Positions 18,731-29,200 of a DNA stretch of 64,000 nucleotides are shown piece after piece. This DNA comes from VAZQ01 sp963756715 (GTDB lineage Bacteria > Pseudomonadota > Alphaproteobacteria > Rhizobiales > Xanthobacteraceae): NCBI GenBank assembly GCA_963756715.1, contig CAVWOV010000033.1:1-64000 (forward strand). Direction: 5' to 3'. Below the pieces are notes generated by a model. The model was given only the letters and a program-made list of their open reading frames with translations, did not search any database and was not told the origin of the DNA. A program made the translations under genes and the position numbers. Position 1 is the first letter of the stretch. Every line of letters begins with the position of its first letter.

Positions 18731-19786
18731 CTAACGCGGTGCGGGTACTGGCCGTCCGGTCGCCTTCTCGGCCTTGAGACGCGCGATGGCCGCCTTGATG
18801 GGCGCGAACGGACCATACTTATGCTGCTGCTCGCTGAAGCCGTCGGCATAAGGTCCGTAGGGCGCATCGACCGGCTTGTTGAGCAGATCGGGAAAATCCT
18901 TGTCGAGCCCCGCCTTCTTCGGGCGCGGCTGCGACACCAGATAGGCCGCCACGTCCCACGCCTGCTCGGGCGAAAGCTGCGGGTTCAGGTAGTCCGTGCC
19001 GTGCGGCATGTTGAAGTGAATGAAATTCGCCGCCGTGATCAGCCGCGCCATGCCGGCGCCGTCGTTGAAGCTGTCGGAGCCCCACAGCGGCGGCATCATG
19101 TAGCCAAGATCGGTGGTCGGCAGGCTGCGGCGAATGCCCAGACCGTCGACGCCGTGACACAGCGCGCAGGTATTGCCGAAGACGACTTTACCGCGCACCG
19201 GATCGGCCGCGCGGTCAAGCTCCGGCATGGTGCCGGTTCCGAGCCCCGGCAGGCGCTGACCGGGCGCCACGCCGGTCGAGAGAAACTTGATGTAGGCGAC
19301 CAGCGCCTGCATCTCGGGCGCATCGACCGGCAGCGGCTTGCCGTTCATGCTGCGTGTCATGCAGGCGTTGAGACGATCTTCGATCGTGATCTCGGCGCCT
19401 AAACGCGCGCTGTAGAGCGGAAATTCGCCGTAGAGCCCAAACAGCGCCAGGCCGAACTTCTTTGTGCCCGCCATCAGGTGGCAATTGCCGCAGGCGAGAT
19501 TATTGCCGGCAAATCGCTTCGCCGGATCAGCGACTTCCGGACCGATATGCGCATAGGTCGCGGTCACCAGGTCGCGCCCGCGCCGGATCAACTGGCCGTT
19601 GGCATCGTTTGGCAGCGCACCGACTTCCGGCACGGTCCAGATCGGTGGATTAGACGATGCTGCGCTCTGCGCAAGGCTCGCGGAAATGTTGAAGACACCG
19701 GCGGCGGCAAGCAGCCAAGTCGCCGCGACCGCTGCGCCGACGGTCGCGTATCGGACCGGCGCATTGCTGTATGATGAATGCTTCAA
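18731..19786 (-). CDS. Diheme c-type cytochrome, thiosulfate dehydrogenase (TsdA)-like
   Basis: 351 residues with an N-terminal signal/anchor (VGAAVAATWLLAAAGVFNIS). Two heme motifs are present, CGNCH near residue 98 and CALCH near 207. Between them is the TsdA-typical NACMTRSMNGKPLP, which holds a conserved Cys. After heme 2 come PPLWGSDSFNDGAGM and QAWDVAAYLVSQPRP, both found in TsdA, which oxidises thiosulfate to tetrathionate in the periplasm. I assign the family with fair confidence and the substrate with less. No electron-acceptor cytochrome (TsdB) or sox genes are near. It is convergent with gshB. Intact. Confidence 0.75.
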   Translation of the reverse strand: MKHSSYSNAPVRYATVGAAVAATWLLAAAGVFNISASLAQSAASSNPPIWTVPEVGALPNDANGQLIRRGRDLVTATYAHIGPEVADPAKRFAGNNLACGNCHLMAGTKKFGLALFGLYGEFPLYSARLGAEITIEDRLNACMTRSMNGKPLPVDAPEMQALVAYIKFLSTGVAPGQRLPGLGTGTMPELDRAADPVRGKVVFGNTCALCHGVDGLGIRRSLPTTDLGYMMPPLWGSDSFNDGAGMARLITAANFIHFNMPHGTDYLNPQLSPEQAWDVAAYLVSQPRPKKAGLDKDFPDLLNKPVDAPYGPYADGFSEQQHKYGPFAPIKAAIARLKAEKATGRPVPAPR

Positions 19787-19812
19787 CCGTCGCCTCCCGG
19801 CGTGCTTGCAGC

Positions 19813-20793
19813 CTATTGCTCCAGCTTGAGCCCGGCAGAATCAATCACCTTTTTCCACCGCTGCAGTTCCTGTTCAAAGAACACATCGGCTTCGGCCGAT
19901 GGAAGCCCTACCGGCACGATGCCCAGCTTCTGCATTTTTTCCTTAATTTGCGGTTCCTTGACGGCCTGCACCAGCGCGTCGCTCAGGATTTTCCGGATAT
20001 CGTCGGGCAGCCCCTTGGGGGCCAGGATGACATTCCAGCTCGTGACGTGAAATCCGGGCAAGAGCGCTTCGCTAAGCGTGGGGACATCCGGCAATTGACT
20101 GAGCCGGTAATTGCTGGTGACGGCGAGCGGCTTCACATCGCCCGACTGCGCGAGCCCGATCACCGCCGGCAACTGCGGAAACATCACCTGCGTGGTTCCG
20201 GCACGCAGGTCCTTGAGCGCGATGCCGCCGCCCTTGTAGGGAACGTTGAGCATCTTCGTGCCGGTTTCCATCATGAACAATTCCGCCGCCAGCCGGTCGG
20301 ACGTCGCGCGGCCGGACGAGCCGAAGTTCAGTTGGCCCGGTCTCGCCTTGAGATAGCCGACCAAATCCTTGACCGAATTGATCGGCAGATCCCTGTTCAC
20401 CACCAGGACGTTGGCGAATTCGGCCGTGATCGCGATCTTGACGATGTCGCGCCGCACGTCGAATGGGAAATTATCGCGCATGAGCGGCGGAACGATCTGC
20501 CCGCCGAACCCGCCCACCAGCAGCGTGTAGCCATCCGGTGCGGCTCGCACCACCTCGCCCATGCCGATCGTCCCATCGCCACCCGGCTTGTTCTCGACGA
20601 TGACGGTCTGGCCAAGCTTCTCCTGCAGCGCCTGTGCCAGCAGCCGGCCCATGATGTCTGCCACTCCGCCCGGCGCGAAGGCAACGACCATCCGGATCGT
20701 TCGCGTCGGGTAGCGCTCGGCGGCCGGCGCGCCGGCGCAGGCCAGCATGCCGAACACGGCGGCCAGCAAAGATATGGTCAAGCAACGCTTCAT
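19813..20793 (-). CDS. Bug-family substrate-binding protein coupled to a 2OG-Fe(II) oxygenase
   Basis: 326 residues. The signal peptide ends at AGAPAAERYPTRTIRMVVAF. Ligand loops are FAPGGVADIMGRLLAQ and APDGYTLLVGGFGGQ. LNFGSSGRATSDRLAAELFM, NVPYKGGGIALKDL and the C-terminal helices complete the TctC fold. Its ATG overlaps the oxygenase stop as ATGA, so the two are translationally coupled and the receptor probably captures the substrate, or a relative, of that oxygenase. No TctA/B permease genes are present. Intact. Confidence 0.88.
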   Translation of the reverse strand: MKRCLTISLLAAVFGMLACAGAPAAERYPTRTIRMVVAFAPGGVADIMGRLLAQALQEKLGQTVIVENKPGGDGTIGMGEVVRAAPDGYTLLVGGFGGQIVPPLMRDNFPFDVRRDIVKIAITAEFANVLVVNRDLPINSVKDLVGYLKARPGQLNFGSSGRATSDRLAAELFMMETGTKMLNVPYKGGGIALKDLRAGTTQVMFPQLPAVIGLAQSGDVKPLAVTSNYRLSQLPDVPTLSEALLPGFHVTSWNVILAPKGLPDDIRKILSDALVQAVKEPQIKEKMQKLGIVPVGLPSAEADVFFEQELQRWKKVIDSAGLKLEQ

Positions 20794-21809
20794 GTTGGCA
20801 CCGGCACTTTGCTGGGCATGATCCTCGCGGTACTGCGGGCTTTGAATTCGCCGTACACGAACGGCCGGTCACGCGGCATCGAGGTATGCAGGTTCTCGGG
20901 CGCGATATTCGTCGGATCCGGATTTTTGAGCAGCGGCTGGATCAGCGCATCGTAGCTTGGATACATGAAGAACGGGATCGAATAACGCTCGCGGCCCGAG
21001 CGGTTGATCACGCGATGCAGCGTCGACGAGAAGATGCCGTCCGTCCAAACTTTCAGCACTTCGCCGACATTGACCACGAACGTTCCTTCGACCGGCGGCA
21101 CCGCCACCCATTCGCCATCGCGGTTGCGAATTTCCAATCCGCCATTGGCGTCCTGCGCCAGGATCGTGAATGCGTTGGTGTCGGTGTGTGCGCGCGCGCC
21201 GAGATGCACGCCTTCCTCCTCCGGCCTCTGCGGCGGATAGTGCAGCAGGCGCAGCGAATTCATGTCCTTCTTGAAAAACTGCTTGAGCGTGCCCTCTTTC
21301 ATCTCCAGCGCCAACTCAAACAGCTTCAGCAGTTCATATCCCAGCACATCGACCTTGTCGTAATATGACATCATCCTCGGCTTGAGATCCGGCATGGCGC
21401 TCGGCCAGGGAATCTTGCCGTGCAGCGGCAGGCCTTCGCGCAGGCCCGGATCGTCATCGGCAAGCGGCCGTCTGATCTGAAAGGCTTCCTGGAGATTTTC
21501 TGAAATACTCTTTTCGTTGCCCTTGGTCATGCCATGCAGGTAGCCCTGTGCATGGTTGTTCTTCGTCATCGAGACTTCCATCTTGGCGTCGAGCGGCAGA
21601 TTGTGGAAGTCCGCGGCGGTCTGGAAGATCGCGTCGACGTCCTGCGTCGCGATCCGGTGATTCTTGATGTACATGAAGCCGACCCGGCCGCACACTTCGG
21701 CGATCTGTTCGGCAACCTTGTTGCGGGCTTCGTCATCTCCCGACCAGACGGGGGCGAGATCGATCACCGGAACGTCGGTGAAGGCAAGCTTGCGGGCAGT
21801 AGGCAACAT
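20790..21809 (-). CDS. 2-oxoglutarate/Fe(II)-dependent oxygenase, isopenicillin N synthase family
   Basis: 339 residues from ATG at 21809. A DIOX_N domain (VPVIDLAPVWSGDDEARNKV, CGRVGFMYIKNHRI) precedes the double-stranded beta-helix core. Iron ligands are His and Asp in HTDTNAFTILAQD (about 206-208) and the His in LHRVINRSGRERYSI (about 264). The Arg-x-Ser for 2-oxoglutarate lies in RYS. The family oxidises small molecules such as penicillin precursors, gibberellins or ethylene precursors; the substrate here is unknown. A Bug receptor follows through an ATGA overlap. About 270 bases separate it from the divergent MFS gene. Intact. Confidence 0.88.
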   Translation of the reverse strand: MLPTARKLAFTDVPVIDLAPVWSGDDEARNKVAEQIAEVCGRVGFMYIKNHRIATQDVDAIFQTAADFHNLPLDAKMEVSMTKNNHAQGYLHGMTKGNEKSISENLQEAFQIRRPLADDDPGLREGLPLHGKIPWPSAMPDLKPRMMSYYDKVDVLGYELLKLFELALEMKEGTLKQFFKKDMNSLRLLHYPPQRPEEEGVHLGARAHTDTNAFTILAQDANGGLEIRNRDGEWVAVPPVEGTFVVNVGEVLKVWTDGIFSSTLHRVINRSGRERYSIPFFMYPSYDALIQPLLKNPDPTNIAPENLHTSMPRDRPFVYGEFKARSTARIMPSKVPVPT

Positions 21810-22080
21810 CTGGCAACTCCTGCGATCCGGCGGCGGTCTGCTTTCTGCGCCGGAATTTTTCAAAATCAATGTTCATTTTACCCCTTTCGGACAGCACGCC
21901 AATGGCCTGCAAGCGCCGGGCCACCATGACGTGCAGACCATCTGGTGCCGTCGTTGATTTAAGGTACGAAACAACGGGAGGTCATCGGACACACGCCACG
22001 CGTGAAATCGTGTAAGCATCTTCCGCCGGAACAACCCTATCCAAGTCCACGTTTGACGTCGACGAAAGTCTCCCCGCCCG

Positions 22081-23328
22081 ATGAGCCACACCGACGCCGT
22101 GCCGGGCTCCATCCTGCGCCACCGTCCGTTCATGCTCTATTGGGGCGCGCGCACCTGCGCGTCGCTCGGCTTCATGGTGCTGGGAGTCGCGGTCGCCTGG
22201 CAGATGTATGCGCTCACCGGCAGCGCCTTCGACCTCGGCCTCGTCGGGCTCATGCAGTTCCTGCCGATGGCGGTGTTCATGCTGGTGGCCGGCCAGATCG
22301 CCGACCGGCACGACCGTCGCCGCATGCTGCAGATTTGCCAGATCGTCGAAGCAGCGGTCGCGGCATCACTGGTGCTCGCCTCGGTCGCCGGCTGGATCAC
22401 CAAGGAACTCATCCTGACCGCCGTCTTCATCTTCGGCGTCGCGCGCGCGTTCGAGGCGCCGACCCAGCAGACGCTGCTGCCGTCGATCGTGCCGGCGTCG
22501 CTGTTTCCCCGCGCGGTCGCCGCGTCCGCCTCCACGATGCAACTGGCGACGATCTGCGGGCCGGCGCTCGGCGGCTTTCTTTACACGTTCGGGCCAGCGG
22601 TCCCTTACACGATCTGCTTCGTGTTCTTTGTCGCATCGGCCTCTCTCCTCGCCTTCATGCACATCGCACCGCGCGAGCCGACCCGGACGCCCGTGAACCT
22701 CACCGCATTCTTCGCCGGCGTCGCCTATATCCGGCATAGCCCGATCATCCTCGGCGTCATATCGCTCGATCTGTTCGCGGTGTTGCTTGGCGGCACGACG
22801 GCGCTGCTGCCGATTTTCGCCAACGAAATATTTCACACCGGCCCCGAAGGACTTGGGTTGTTGCGGGCGGGCCCGGCGATCGGCGCGGTGACGGTGTCGG
22901 CTGTGCTGGCGAACTGGCCGCTCTCCCGCCATATCGGGCGGACGATGTTCTTTTGCGTGGCGCTGTTCGGTCTCGCGACCATCGTGTTCGCGCTGTCGAA
23001 ATCATTTATTCTGTCAATGGTGGCGCTCGCGATCCTGGGCGCGTCGGATGCCGTCAGCGTGGTGATCCGCTTTACGCTGGTTCAGCTCGAGACACCCGAC
23101 GAGATGCGCGGCCGGGTGAATGCGGTGAATTCGCTGTTCACCGGCACCTCCAATCAGCTCGGCGACTTCCGGGCCGGCACGATGGCGGCCTGGCTCGGCG
23201 CCATTCCGGCCGTGCTGGTTGGCGGGGTCGGAATTCTGCTGGTGGTGCTGATCTGGATGCGGGCGTTTCCGTCGCTCGCGCGGGTCGACAGCTTCTATAA
23301 GGAAAAGCCGGCCGAGCCAGCGGGCTGA
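22081..23328 (+). CDS. MFS transporter (EntS/MFS_3-type exporter)
   Basis: 415 residues and about 12 membrane helices. The MFS loop 2-3 signature appears as GQIADRHDRRRMLQICQIVEA. A later FEAPTQQTLLPSIVP block marks the EntS/enterobactin-exporter branch. The second half repeats the plan around GPEGLGLLRAGPAIGAV and DEMRGRVNAVNSLFTG. Export of a small molecule is inferred from this branch; the substrate is unknown. The ATG at 22081 has a weak ribosome-binding site. It is divergent from the oxygenase-Bug pair and convergent with the amidotransferase. Intact. Confidence 0.87.
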   Translation: MSHTDAVPGSILRHRPFMLYWGARTCASLGFMVLGVAVAWQMYALTGSAFDLGLVGLMQFLPMAVFMLVAGQIADRHDRRRMLQICQIVEAAVAASLVLASVAGWITKELILTAVFIFGVARAFEAPTQQTLLPSIVPASLFPRAVAASASTMQLATICGPALGGFLYTFGPAVPYTICFVFFVASASLLAFMHIAPREPTRTPVNLTAFFAGVAYIRHSPIILGVISLDLFAVLLGGTTALLPIFANEIFHTGPEGLGLLRAGPAIGAVTVSAVLANWPLSRHIGRTMFFCVALFGLATIVFALSKSFILSMVALAILGASDAVSVVIRFTLVQLETPDEMRGRVNAVNSLFTGTSNQLGDFRAGTMAAWLGAIPAVLVGGVGILLVVLIWMRAFPSLARVDSFYKEKPAEPAG

Positions 23329-23371
23329 CTCCGGCTCCCGCATTGATGTTCGGCCGCCTGTGAGTCCGGGT

Positions 23372-24091
23372 TCAGCCGGGCTGGGACGGATTCGCGGCCG
23401 CCGACGGCTGGGCCAGCCAGTGGTTCAGGAACGCCGCGAGCCAGGCGCGGCCGGCCGGATCGTACACCGCGCGGTCGGCGAAATGCGCGCCGCGCGGCTT
23501 CGCGTTCGGCAGCAGCGTGCGCTCGTGCCCGCGCGTCGTCCACCGGCACATCATGGCGTGCGTCACGTCGGGGTGGAATTGCAGCGAGTAGCCGGTCTGG
23601 TAACGGAACGCCTGGACCGGAAAGCTGTCGCCTTCGGCCAGCAGCTCCGCGCCGCACGGCAGGTCGAAGCCCTCGCGGTGCCACTGATAGACCTGCTCGG
23701 GCCAGGGATCGCAGACCGCGAGCCCGGTATCGGTCGGCCGGATCGGGTAGTAGCCGACCTCGGCATGCCCGTCGGGATGCTTGTAGACCCGGCTGCCCAG
23801 ATGATGCGCCAGCATCTGCGCGCCGAGGCAGATGCCGAGATACGGCTTGTTCTCGCGCAGCGGCACCGCCAGCCAGTCGATCTCGCGGCGGATGAAATCC
23901 TCGGTGTCGTTGGCGCTCATCGGCCCGCCGAAAATGATGGCGCCGGCATGCTCCGCGAGCGTCTCGGGAAGCGGATCGCCCAGCCGCGGGCGTCGCATAT
24001 CGAGCGGGAAGCCGCGCTCGCGGAGGGCATTGCCGACGCGCCCAGGGGTCGAGTTCTCCTGGTGCATCACGATCAAGATCGGCTGCAACAT
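23372..24091 (-). CDS. Class I glutamine amidotransferase-like protein (GMP synthase-like)
   Basis: About 239 residues. The GATase triad is visible: Cys in YLGICLGAQMLAHHLGS, and His in SLQFHPDVTHAM followed by the acidic partner. The N-terminal IIFGGPMSANDTEDFIRREIDWL supports the oxyanion region. It has no synthetase domain, so it belongs to the stand-alone class often annotated as GMP synthase-like or gamma-glutamyl hydrolase-like. The real substrate is unknown. The ATG at 24091 is preferred over a TTG two codons earlier. Intact. Confidence 0.85.
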   Translation of the reverse strand: MLQPILIVMHQENSTPGRVGNALRERGFPLDMRRPRLGDPLPETLAEHAGAIIFGGPMSANDTEDFIRREIDWLAVPLRENKPYLGICLGAQMLAHHLGSRVYKHPDGHAEVGYYPIRPTDTGLAVCDPWPEQVYQWHREGFDLPCGAELLAEGDSFPVQAFRYQTGYSLQFHPDVTHAMMCRWTTRGHERTLLPNAKPRGAHFADRAVYDPAGRAWLAAFLNHWLAQPSAAANPSQPG

Positions 24092-24176
24092 GGCCAAATG
24101 GTCGAATCACGCTCCGAAAAATTAGCGAACCAACGCTTTCAGGTAGCCGCGAAACGAGCAGGAATTCAAGGCCATC

Positions 24177-25002
24177 TCAAGGAGGGCCGCCATGAAAGCC
24201 GCGCAAGGCTTCATTGCTGGCGAAATCTTTGCGATTGCGCGTGGCGGCGAGCAGGAGACGGCGCGGCACCAGGCGCGTCAGGACCGTGACCACCTTGTTG
24301 GACCCGCCCGGAACCACGATGGCGCGTCCCGCCTTGAGCCCGCGGTAGCCCTCGTCGGCGACCCGCTCGGCGGAGCGCGCCAGCATGCGCGGAAATGTCG
24401 TGCTGCTGACGCCGGCGCGCGCCTGGAATTCGGTCGGAACCGGGCCGGGACACAGCACGGTGACCCGGACGCCCGTATCCTTGAGTTCGTAATGCAATGC
24501 CTGGCTGAACGAGAGCACATAGGCCTTGGTGGCGTAGTAGACCGCCATACCGGGCCCGGGCAGGAAACCCGCGACCGATCCGACATTGAGGATGCCGCCC
24601 CGGTGGCGCTTGAGGCTGTCGATCCAGGCCAGCGACAGTTCGGTGAGCGCGCGCACGTTGAGATCGATCATTGCGAGCTGCTCGGCGCGATCGAGCGCCA
24701 CCGCAGCGCCGAGCAGGCCGAAGCCCGCATTGTTGACGACGATGTCCGGCTCGGCGCCCTGCGCGGCCAAGGCCGTCGTCGATCTGCCGGACGGCGTCGC
24801 GCGCCTGGAGATCGACCGGCGCGACGATCGGGCGGCGGTGCCCGCGGCCGGCGATGTCGTCGGCAAGCGTATTGAGCCGGTCGGCGCGACGGGCGACCAG
24901 CATCAAATCGTGGCCGTTCGCCGCGAACACGCGCGCGAGCGCTGACCCAATTCCGGCGGACGCGCCGGTGATCAGCGTGACGGGTCGCTTTTCCTGCGTC
25001 AC
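24177..25002 (-). CDS. Short-chain dehydrogenase/reductase, one frameshift
   Basis: GTG start at 25002, overlapping the TerB stop as GTGA. The N-terminal Rossmann motif is TLITGASAGIGSALARVFAANG, then LMLVARRADRLNTLADDI. The frame breaks near 24775. The rest, DIVVNNAGFGLLGAAV, the catalytic Ser in GGILNVGSVAGFLPG, and Tyr/Lys in YYATKAYVLSFSQAL, is read in the next frame and ends at 24177. About 275 residues, a classical SDR of the ketoacyl-reductase-like COG0300 type. Substrate unknown. Confidence 0.85.
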
Positions 25003-25469
25003 TGTTTCGGGGCCCCGCCCTGGTTCGCCACGCGGTGGCGCAACTCGATCCGGTCGTGCGACGAGATCCCCAGGAGATCGGCGGCGCGCCAGATCAGGTT
25101 CTCCTCGAACTCGCCAACATGGCCATCCGCATAGGCGATCTCCCACATCATTTCGACCATGCGCCGCCGGCCGTCCTCGTCCATCGAGCGGTTGATCAGG
25201 CTGGTGAAATGATAGAGGTCGATCGCATCGTGCTCGGCTTCGGTTGCCTCGGCGACCAACTTATCCGTCATTGCGTCATCGAGGCTGAACCACCGCTTGA
25301 CGACGACGTGCAGCTTGGCGCGCTCGGCATCGGAGACCTCGCCGTCGATCGCCGCCGCATGGACCAGCATGGCGGCGGCCGCGAGCCGGTAATCATTGTC
25401 CTCGAAACGGCCGGGATGCTTGTCGCCCTCCGTGACGTCGGACAGGAACTTCTTGAAAGCTTCGAACAT
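24999..25469 (-). CDS. TerB-family (tellurite resistance TerB-like) protein
   Basis: 156 residues, all helical. The TerB repeat is visible as RLAAAAMLVHAAAIDGEVSDAER and VEMMWEIAYADGHVGEFEENLI, with the acidic Asp-Gly-x-Val/Glu metal-binding loops in both halves. The family is COG4103, uncharacterised TerB-like proteins common in alphaproteobacteria, and no other ter genes are present, so tellurite resistance should not be assumed. It overlaps the SDR gene by four bases (GTGA). Intact. Confidence 0.87.
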   Translation of the reverse strand: MFEAFKKFLSDVTEGDKHPGRFEDNDYRLAAAAMLVHAAAIDGEVSDAERAKLHVVVKRWFSLDDAMTDKLVAEATEAEHDAIDLYHFTSLINRSMDEDGRRRMVEMMWEIAYADGHVGEFEENLIWRAADLLGISSHDRIELRHRVANQGGAPKQ

Positions 25470-25545
25470 GGGTGGATCGCTTTGGGCTGATCGACGGCGT
25501 CACGTGGCATGCCGCCCGGATGAAGTCCAGCGGGGTATAAGCCGG

Positions 25546-26145
25546 TCAGCGGGTGCTGTTTGCTGCGGATTTACGCTTGCGGACGCTGGCTTCAAGGAGT
25601 TTGAGGTTGCTCTTGACGTAGGGATTGTTCGGCTCCTTCGCCTGCGCCTCGTCGAGCGTCTCGCGGGCGCGGCGGAAGTCGCCACGCAGGATGTAGGAGT
25701 ATCCCCGGTTGTTGAGCAGTTGCGCCGTGGGGCCTGAGATCCTCATGGCCTGATCGTATGCCCGGTCGGCGAGAGCGAACCGGCGCAACCGGTCATAGAC
25801 CGCGGCAAGGCCGACCCAGGCTTCGAGGTCGTTTGGACGGAGTTCGGCCGCGCGCCGGAAGTGACGTCTGGCCAAGCCGAAATTGCCGGCGTCATAGTAC
25901 TTTTTGCCGAGGTTGATGTCGCTATTGGCCGTCGTGCCGGGCGAACCGTCGGGCGCGTGCTGCGCATGCGCATCGTCCGGGGCGGGCGGCAAGGTACCGG
26001 TCGTCGCCGGATCGTCGTCGGGCGACGCCGTCTGCGCGGTGCCGGCCGCAGAAGGGTCGCTGAGTTGCGACGGCGTCTCACAGCCGGTGAGCCACAACAG
26101 GCACGCGAACATCGCGACCAGGTGTCGGCCTGTTCTGGCGGCCAT
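25546..26145 (-). CDS. TPR-repeat lipoprotein
   Basis: 199 residues. The lipoprotein signal ends at LLWLTGC (Cys about 22), followed by a Pro/Asp/Ala-rich linker to about 75. Three TPR units follow: LGKKYYDAGNFGLARRHFRR, LEAWVGLAAVYDRLRRFALA, and LLNNRGYSYILRGDFRRARE. Similar lipoproteins include TadD of Flp pilus loci, but no tad genes are present here, so only a scaffold role can be proposed. It lies 76 bases upstream of the TerB gene on the same strand. Intact. Confidence 0.83.
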   Translation of the reverse strand: MAARTGRHLVAMFACLLWLTGCETPSQLSDPSAAGTAQTASPDDDPATTGTLPPAPDDAHAQHAPDGSPGTTANSDINLGKKYYDAGNFGLARRHFRRAAELRPNDLEAWVGLAAVYDRLRRFALADRAYDQAMRISGPTAQLLNNRGYSYILRGDFRRARETLDEAQAKEPNNPYVKSNLKLLEASVRKRKSAANSTR

Positions 26146-26285
26146 CAGGTTCCCCCTGGCCGGGCGATTGGATTAAGCCCGCCGCACGACGCACTGAGAC
26201 GGGCCTCCGAAGGCGGCCAGGGGCAAGCTAGGAGAGGACGGTTAAGATTTTCTCGCCGATGCCGGCGCGTCCCGGCAGGGCCATC

Positions 26286-29200
26286 TTACGCCAGCAGCGC
26301 CGGTTTCGGCGTGGCGGTGGCGAGGCGCTCCTTCACGTGTTCCGCCACGCTCAAGGTATCGACCTTGCCGGAGCCGAGCATCGGCAGCTTGTCGACCGTC
26401 CAGACATCGGACGGCACCATGAAGTCGGAGGCGTGCTTCGACCTCGCAAACGCCTGAAAATCGGCACGGGTGGCATTTTTCTGCTGCGTCACCAGGATCA
26501 GCCGCTCGCCCCGGCGCGCATCCGGCACCGCCACAACGGCCGAGGGCACATCGGGCCACAGTTCCGACGCCAGCGCCTCGACAGCCGACAGCGAGATCAT
26601 TTCGCCCGCCACCTTGGCGAAGCGCCTGGCGCGGCCCTTGATGGTAACGAAACCCTGCTCGTCGATGGTGACGATGTCGCCGGTATCGTGCCAGCCCTCG
26701 GCGGGCGGCTCGAGCACGCCGGGATTTTCGACTCTGAGATAGCCCAGCATCACATTCGGGCCGCGGACGAACAGCCGGCCGCCTTCTTCGACGCCCTCAA
26801 CCTTGTCGAGCCGCGCCTCCATGCCGGGCAGGATGCGGCCGACGGTGCCAAACTTGTTGTACATCGGCGTGTTGAGCGCGAGCGCCGGCGCGGTCTCGGT
26901 GACGCCGTAGCCTTCGAGAATGCGCAGCCCGAACTTCTCCATGTAGGTGCGCCGCGTCGTTTCCTTGACGGGCTCGGCGCCCGCCAGGATGTAGCGCAGC
27001 GAACGGAAGTCATAGGGGTGCGCGACCCGCGCATAACCGGCGAGGAACGTGTCGGTGCCGAACATGATCGTCGCGTTCACGCCGTAGATCAGTTCGGCGA
27101 CCGTCCGGTAGTGCAGTGGTGACGGATAGAGGTAGATCTGCACGCCGGAAACGAGCGGCAGCATCAGGCCGACCGTCAGCCCGAAAGAATGGAACACCGG
27201 CAGCACGTTGAACACCTTATCCTGGCGGCCGAAATCGATGCGGGCCGCCGCCTGCGCGGCGTTGGCCAGGATGTTGCGGTTGGAGAGCACCACGCCTTTC
27301 GGCACGCCTTCCGATCCCGAGGTGAACAGAATGGCGGCCCAATCGTCGGCCTGCCGTTCGATCAACGGCGTTTCGGCATTCAGCAGGCCGCGAATCTTGT
27401 CGCCGAACGTGACGGTCGCGCGAATGTCCTCCAGATAGACGATCTTGACGGTCTGACCGAGCGTCGCCACCAGATTGGTGAGCTTGCCTTTCTCGACGAA
27501 CGAGCTTGACGTCACAATCGTGTCGAGTTGCGCCGCCTTGCAGGCCGCAAGGATGTTGGCGGCGCCGGCGGTGAAATTGATCATCGCGGGCACGCGCCCG
27601 GCCGACATCAGCGCCAGGATGGTGACGACCGCGCCGTTGGCATTCGGCAGCATGACACCGACCGCGCGGCCCGCGGGCGCCAGTTGCGAAAGTTTGCCGG
27701 CGAGAACCGAGGTGCCGACCAGCAGGCGCTTATAAGTGAGCGCGCCCGACAGCGGATCCTCGATGGCGATCCGCCCCTTGCCGTGCAGGCGCGCGGCATC
27801 GACCACCGCCTGGAACACCGTGCGGTCCGTCGAGGTGGTGCGGAACACCAGATCGGACATGATGCCGTAGAGCGCCGCGCCCGCGGCCAGCCGCCGCTTG
27901 CGGCCCTTGAGCTCAGGATCGACCGAGAGCTTCACCGGCTCCAGGATCGTGACCTTGACCTTCGGGAACCACTTGCGGCGCACCTGCTCCCTCGACAGCC
28001 GGCTGAACGGGGTCTGCTCAAGTCCCTCGATGCGCACCGGAACGACCACCGCGTTCGACTTGTCGGCGATCATCGCGGCGCCGTCATAGACCTTCATCAG
28101 GCTGCCGGTGACGGTGATGCGCCCTTCGGGAAAGATGATCAGCGCATTGCCGTTCTTGACCGCGTCGATCAACGTGCGGATCGCCATCGGCCGGAGTGGA
28201 TCGAGCGGCATCGCGTTGGTGATTTTCAGGATCGGCTTCACCCACCAGCGTTTGGCGATGCCGATATCGATGGCAAAAATCGGCTTGCGGTTGCGCAACG
28301 ACAGCGCCAGTCCGGCATCCAGGAAACTTACGTGGTTGAGCGCGATGATGACGTTGGAGCCGGCATTGTTGAGATTGTCGATCCCTTCGACCTCGATCCG
28401 GAAGAACGCGCGGTAGACGATCGACAGCGCGTCGCTGAGCGCGTTGGCCGGCATCGTGCGCCCGATCGCCACCGCGACCAGAAGGCTGGCGAGGCCGAGC
28501 AGCATGAACAGGCTCGACGTCGTCAGGTCCACCATTTGCAGAAGCGCGACGATCACCGAACTCCCCGCCATGAAGGCGGCGTTCATCACGTTGACGGCGG
28601 CCACCACGCGCGCGCGGCGGTCGGCGCCCGCCCACGCCTGCACGGCGGCGAAGACCGGCACGATGAACAATCCGCCGGCGATCGCCAGGCCGGACAGGTC
28701 GAAGGCAAACCGAAAGCCCCGTGCGGATTGGAAGATCGCCGTATAGCCCGCAAGCCCGGGGATCGACGCCGCGCCGTAGGTCGACCAGCCGAGGTCGATT
28801 GCGAAAATGCCCAGCAGGACCGCCCCGATCAGCGTCGGCAGCAGGACAATCCGGCCGGCCGCAAGCCACGCCGCCAGGCCTGAACCGACCGCGATCGAGA
28901 TCGAGAAGATCGCCAGGCAGGTGGTGACCACCTCCTCGTTGCCGCCGAGCACGTTCTTCACCAGCGTCGGCATCAGCGACAGCGCGACCGCGCCGACCAG
29001 CCAAAACCAGCTCGTGACGATCGCGCCCCACCACAGCCGCGGGTCTTCGCGCAGAAACTTGAGCAGACCGCCGGTCGATTTGAAGACGTTCTTCTGGATG
29101 GTCAGGCCGGGCGCGGCCTCGCCGGTGCGCGGAATCAGCAGGCTCGCGCCCCAGCACATCAGCGAGAACACGATCATCAGCAGCGCGAACCGGGCCGGGT

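Noticed and set aside
24999..25469. Tellurite resistance locus
   Set aside because: Only a TerB-like domain is present; no terC, terD, terZ or similar genes are nearby.
27528..28883. 451-codon plus-strand open frame
   Set aside because: It lies wholly inside the opposite-strand LplT-Aas fusion and has the His/Arg/Asp-rich character of antisense high-GC frames.
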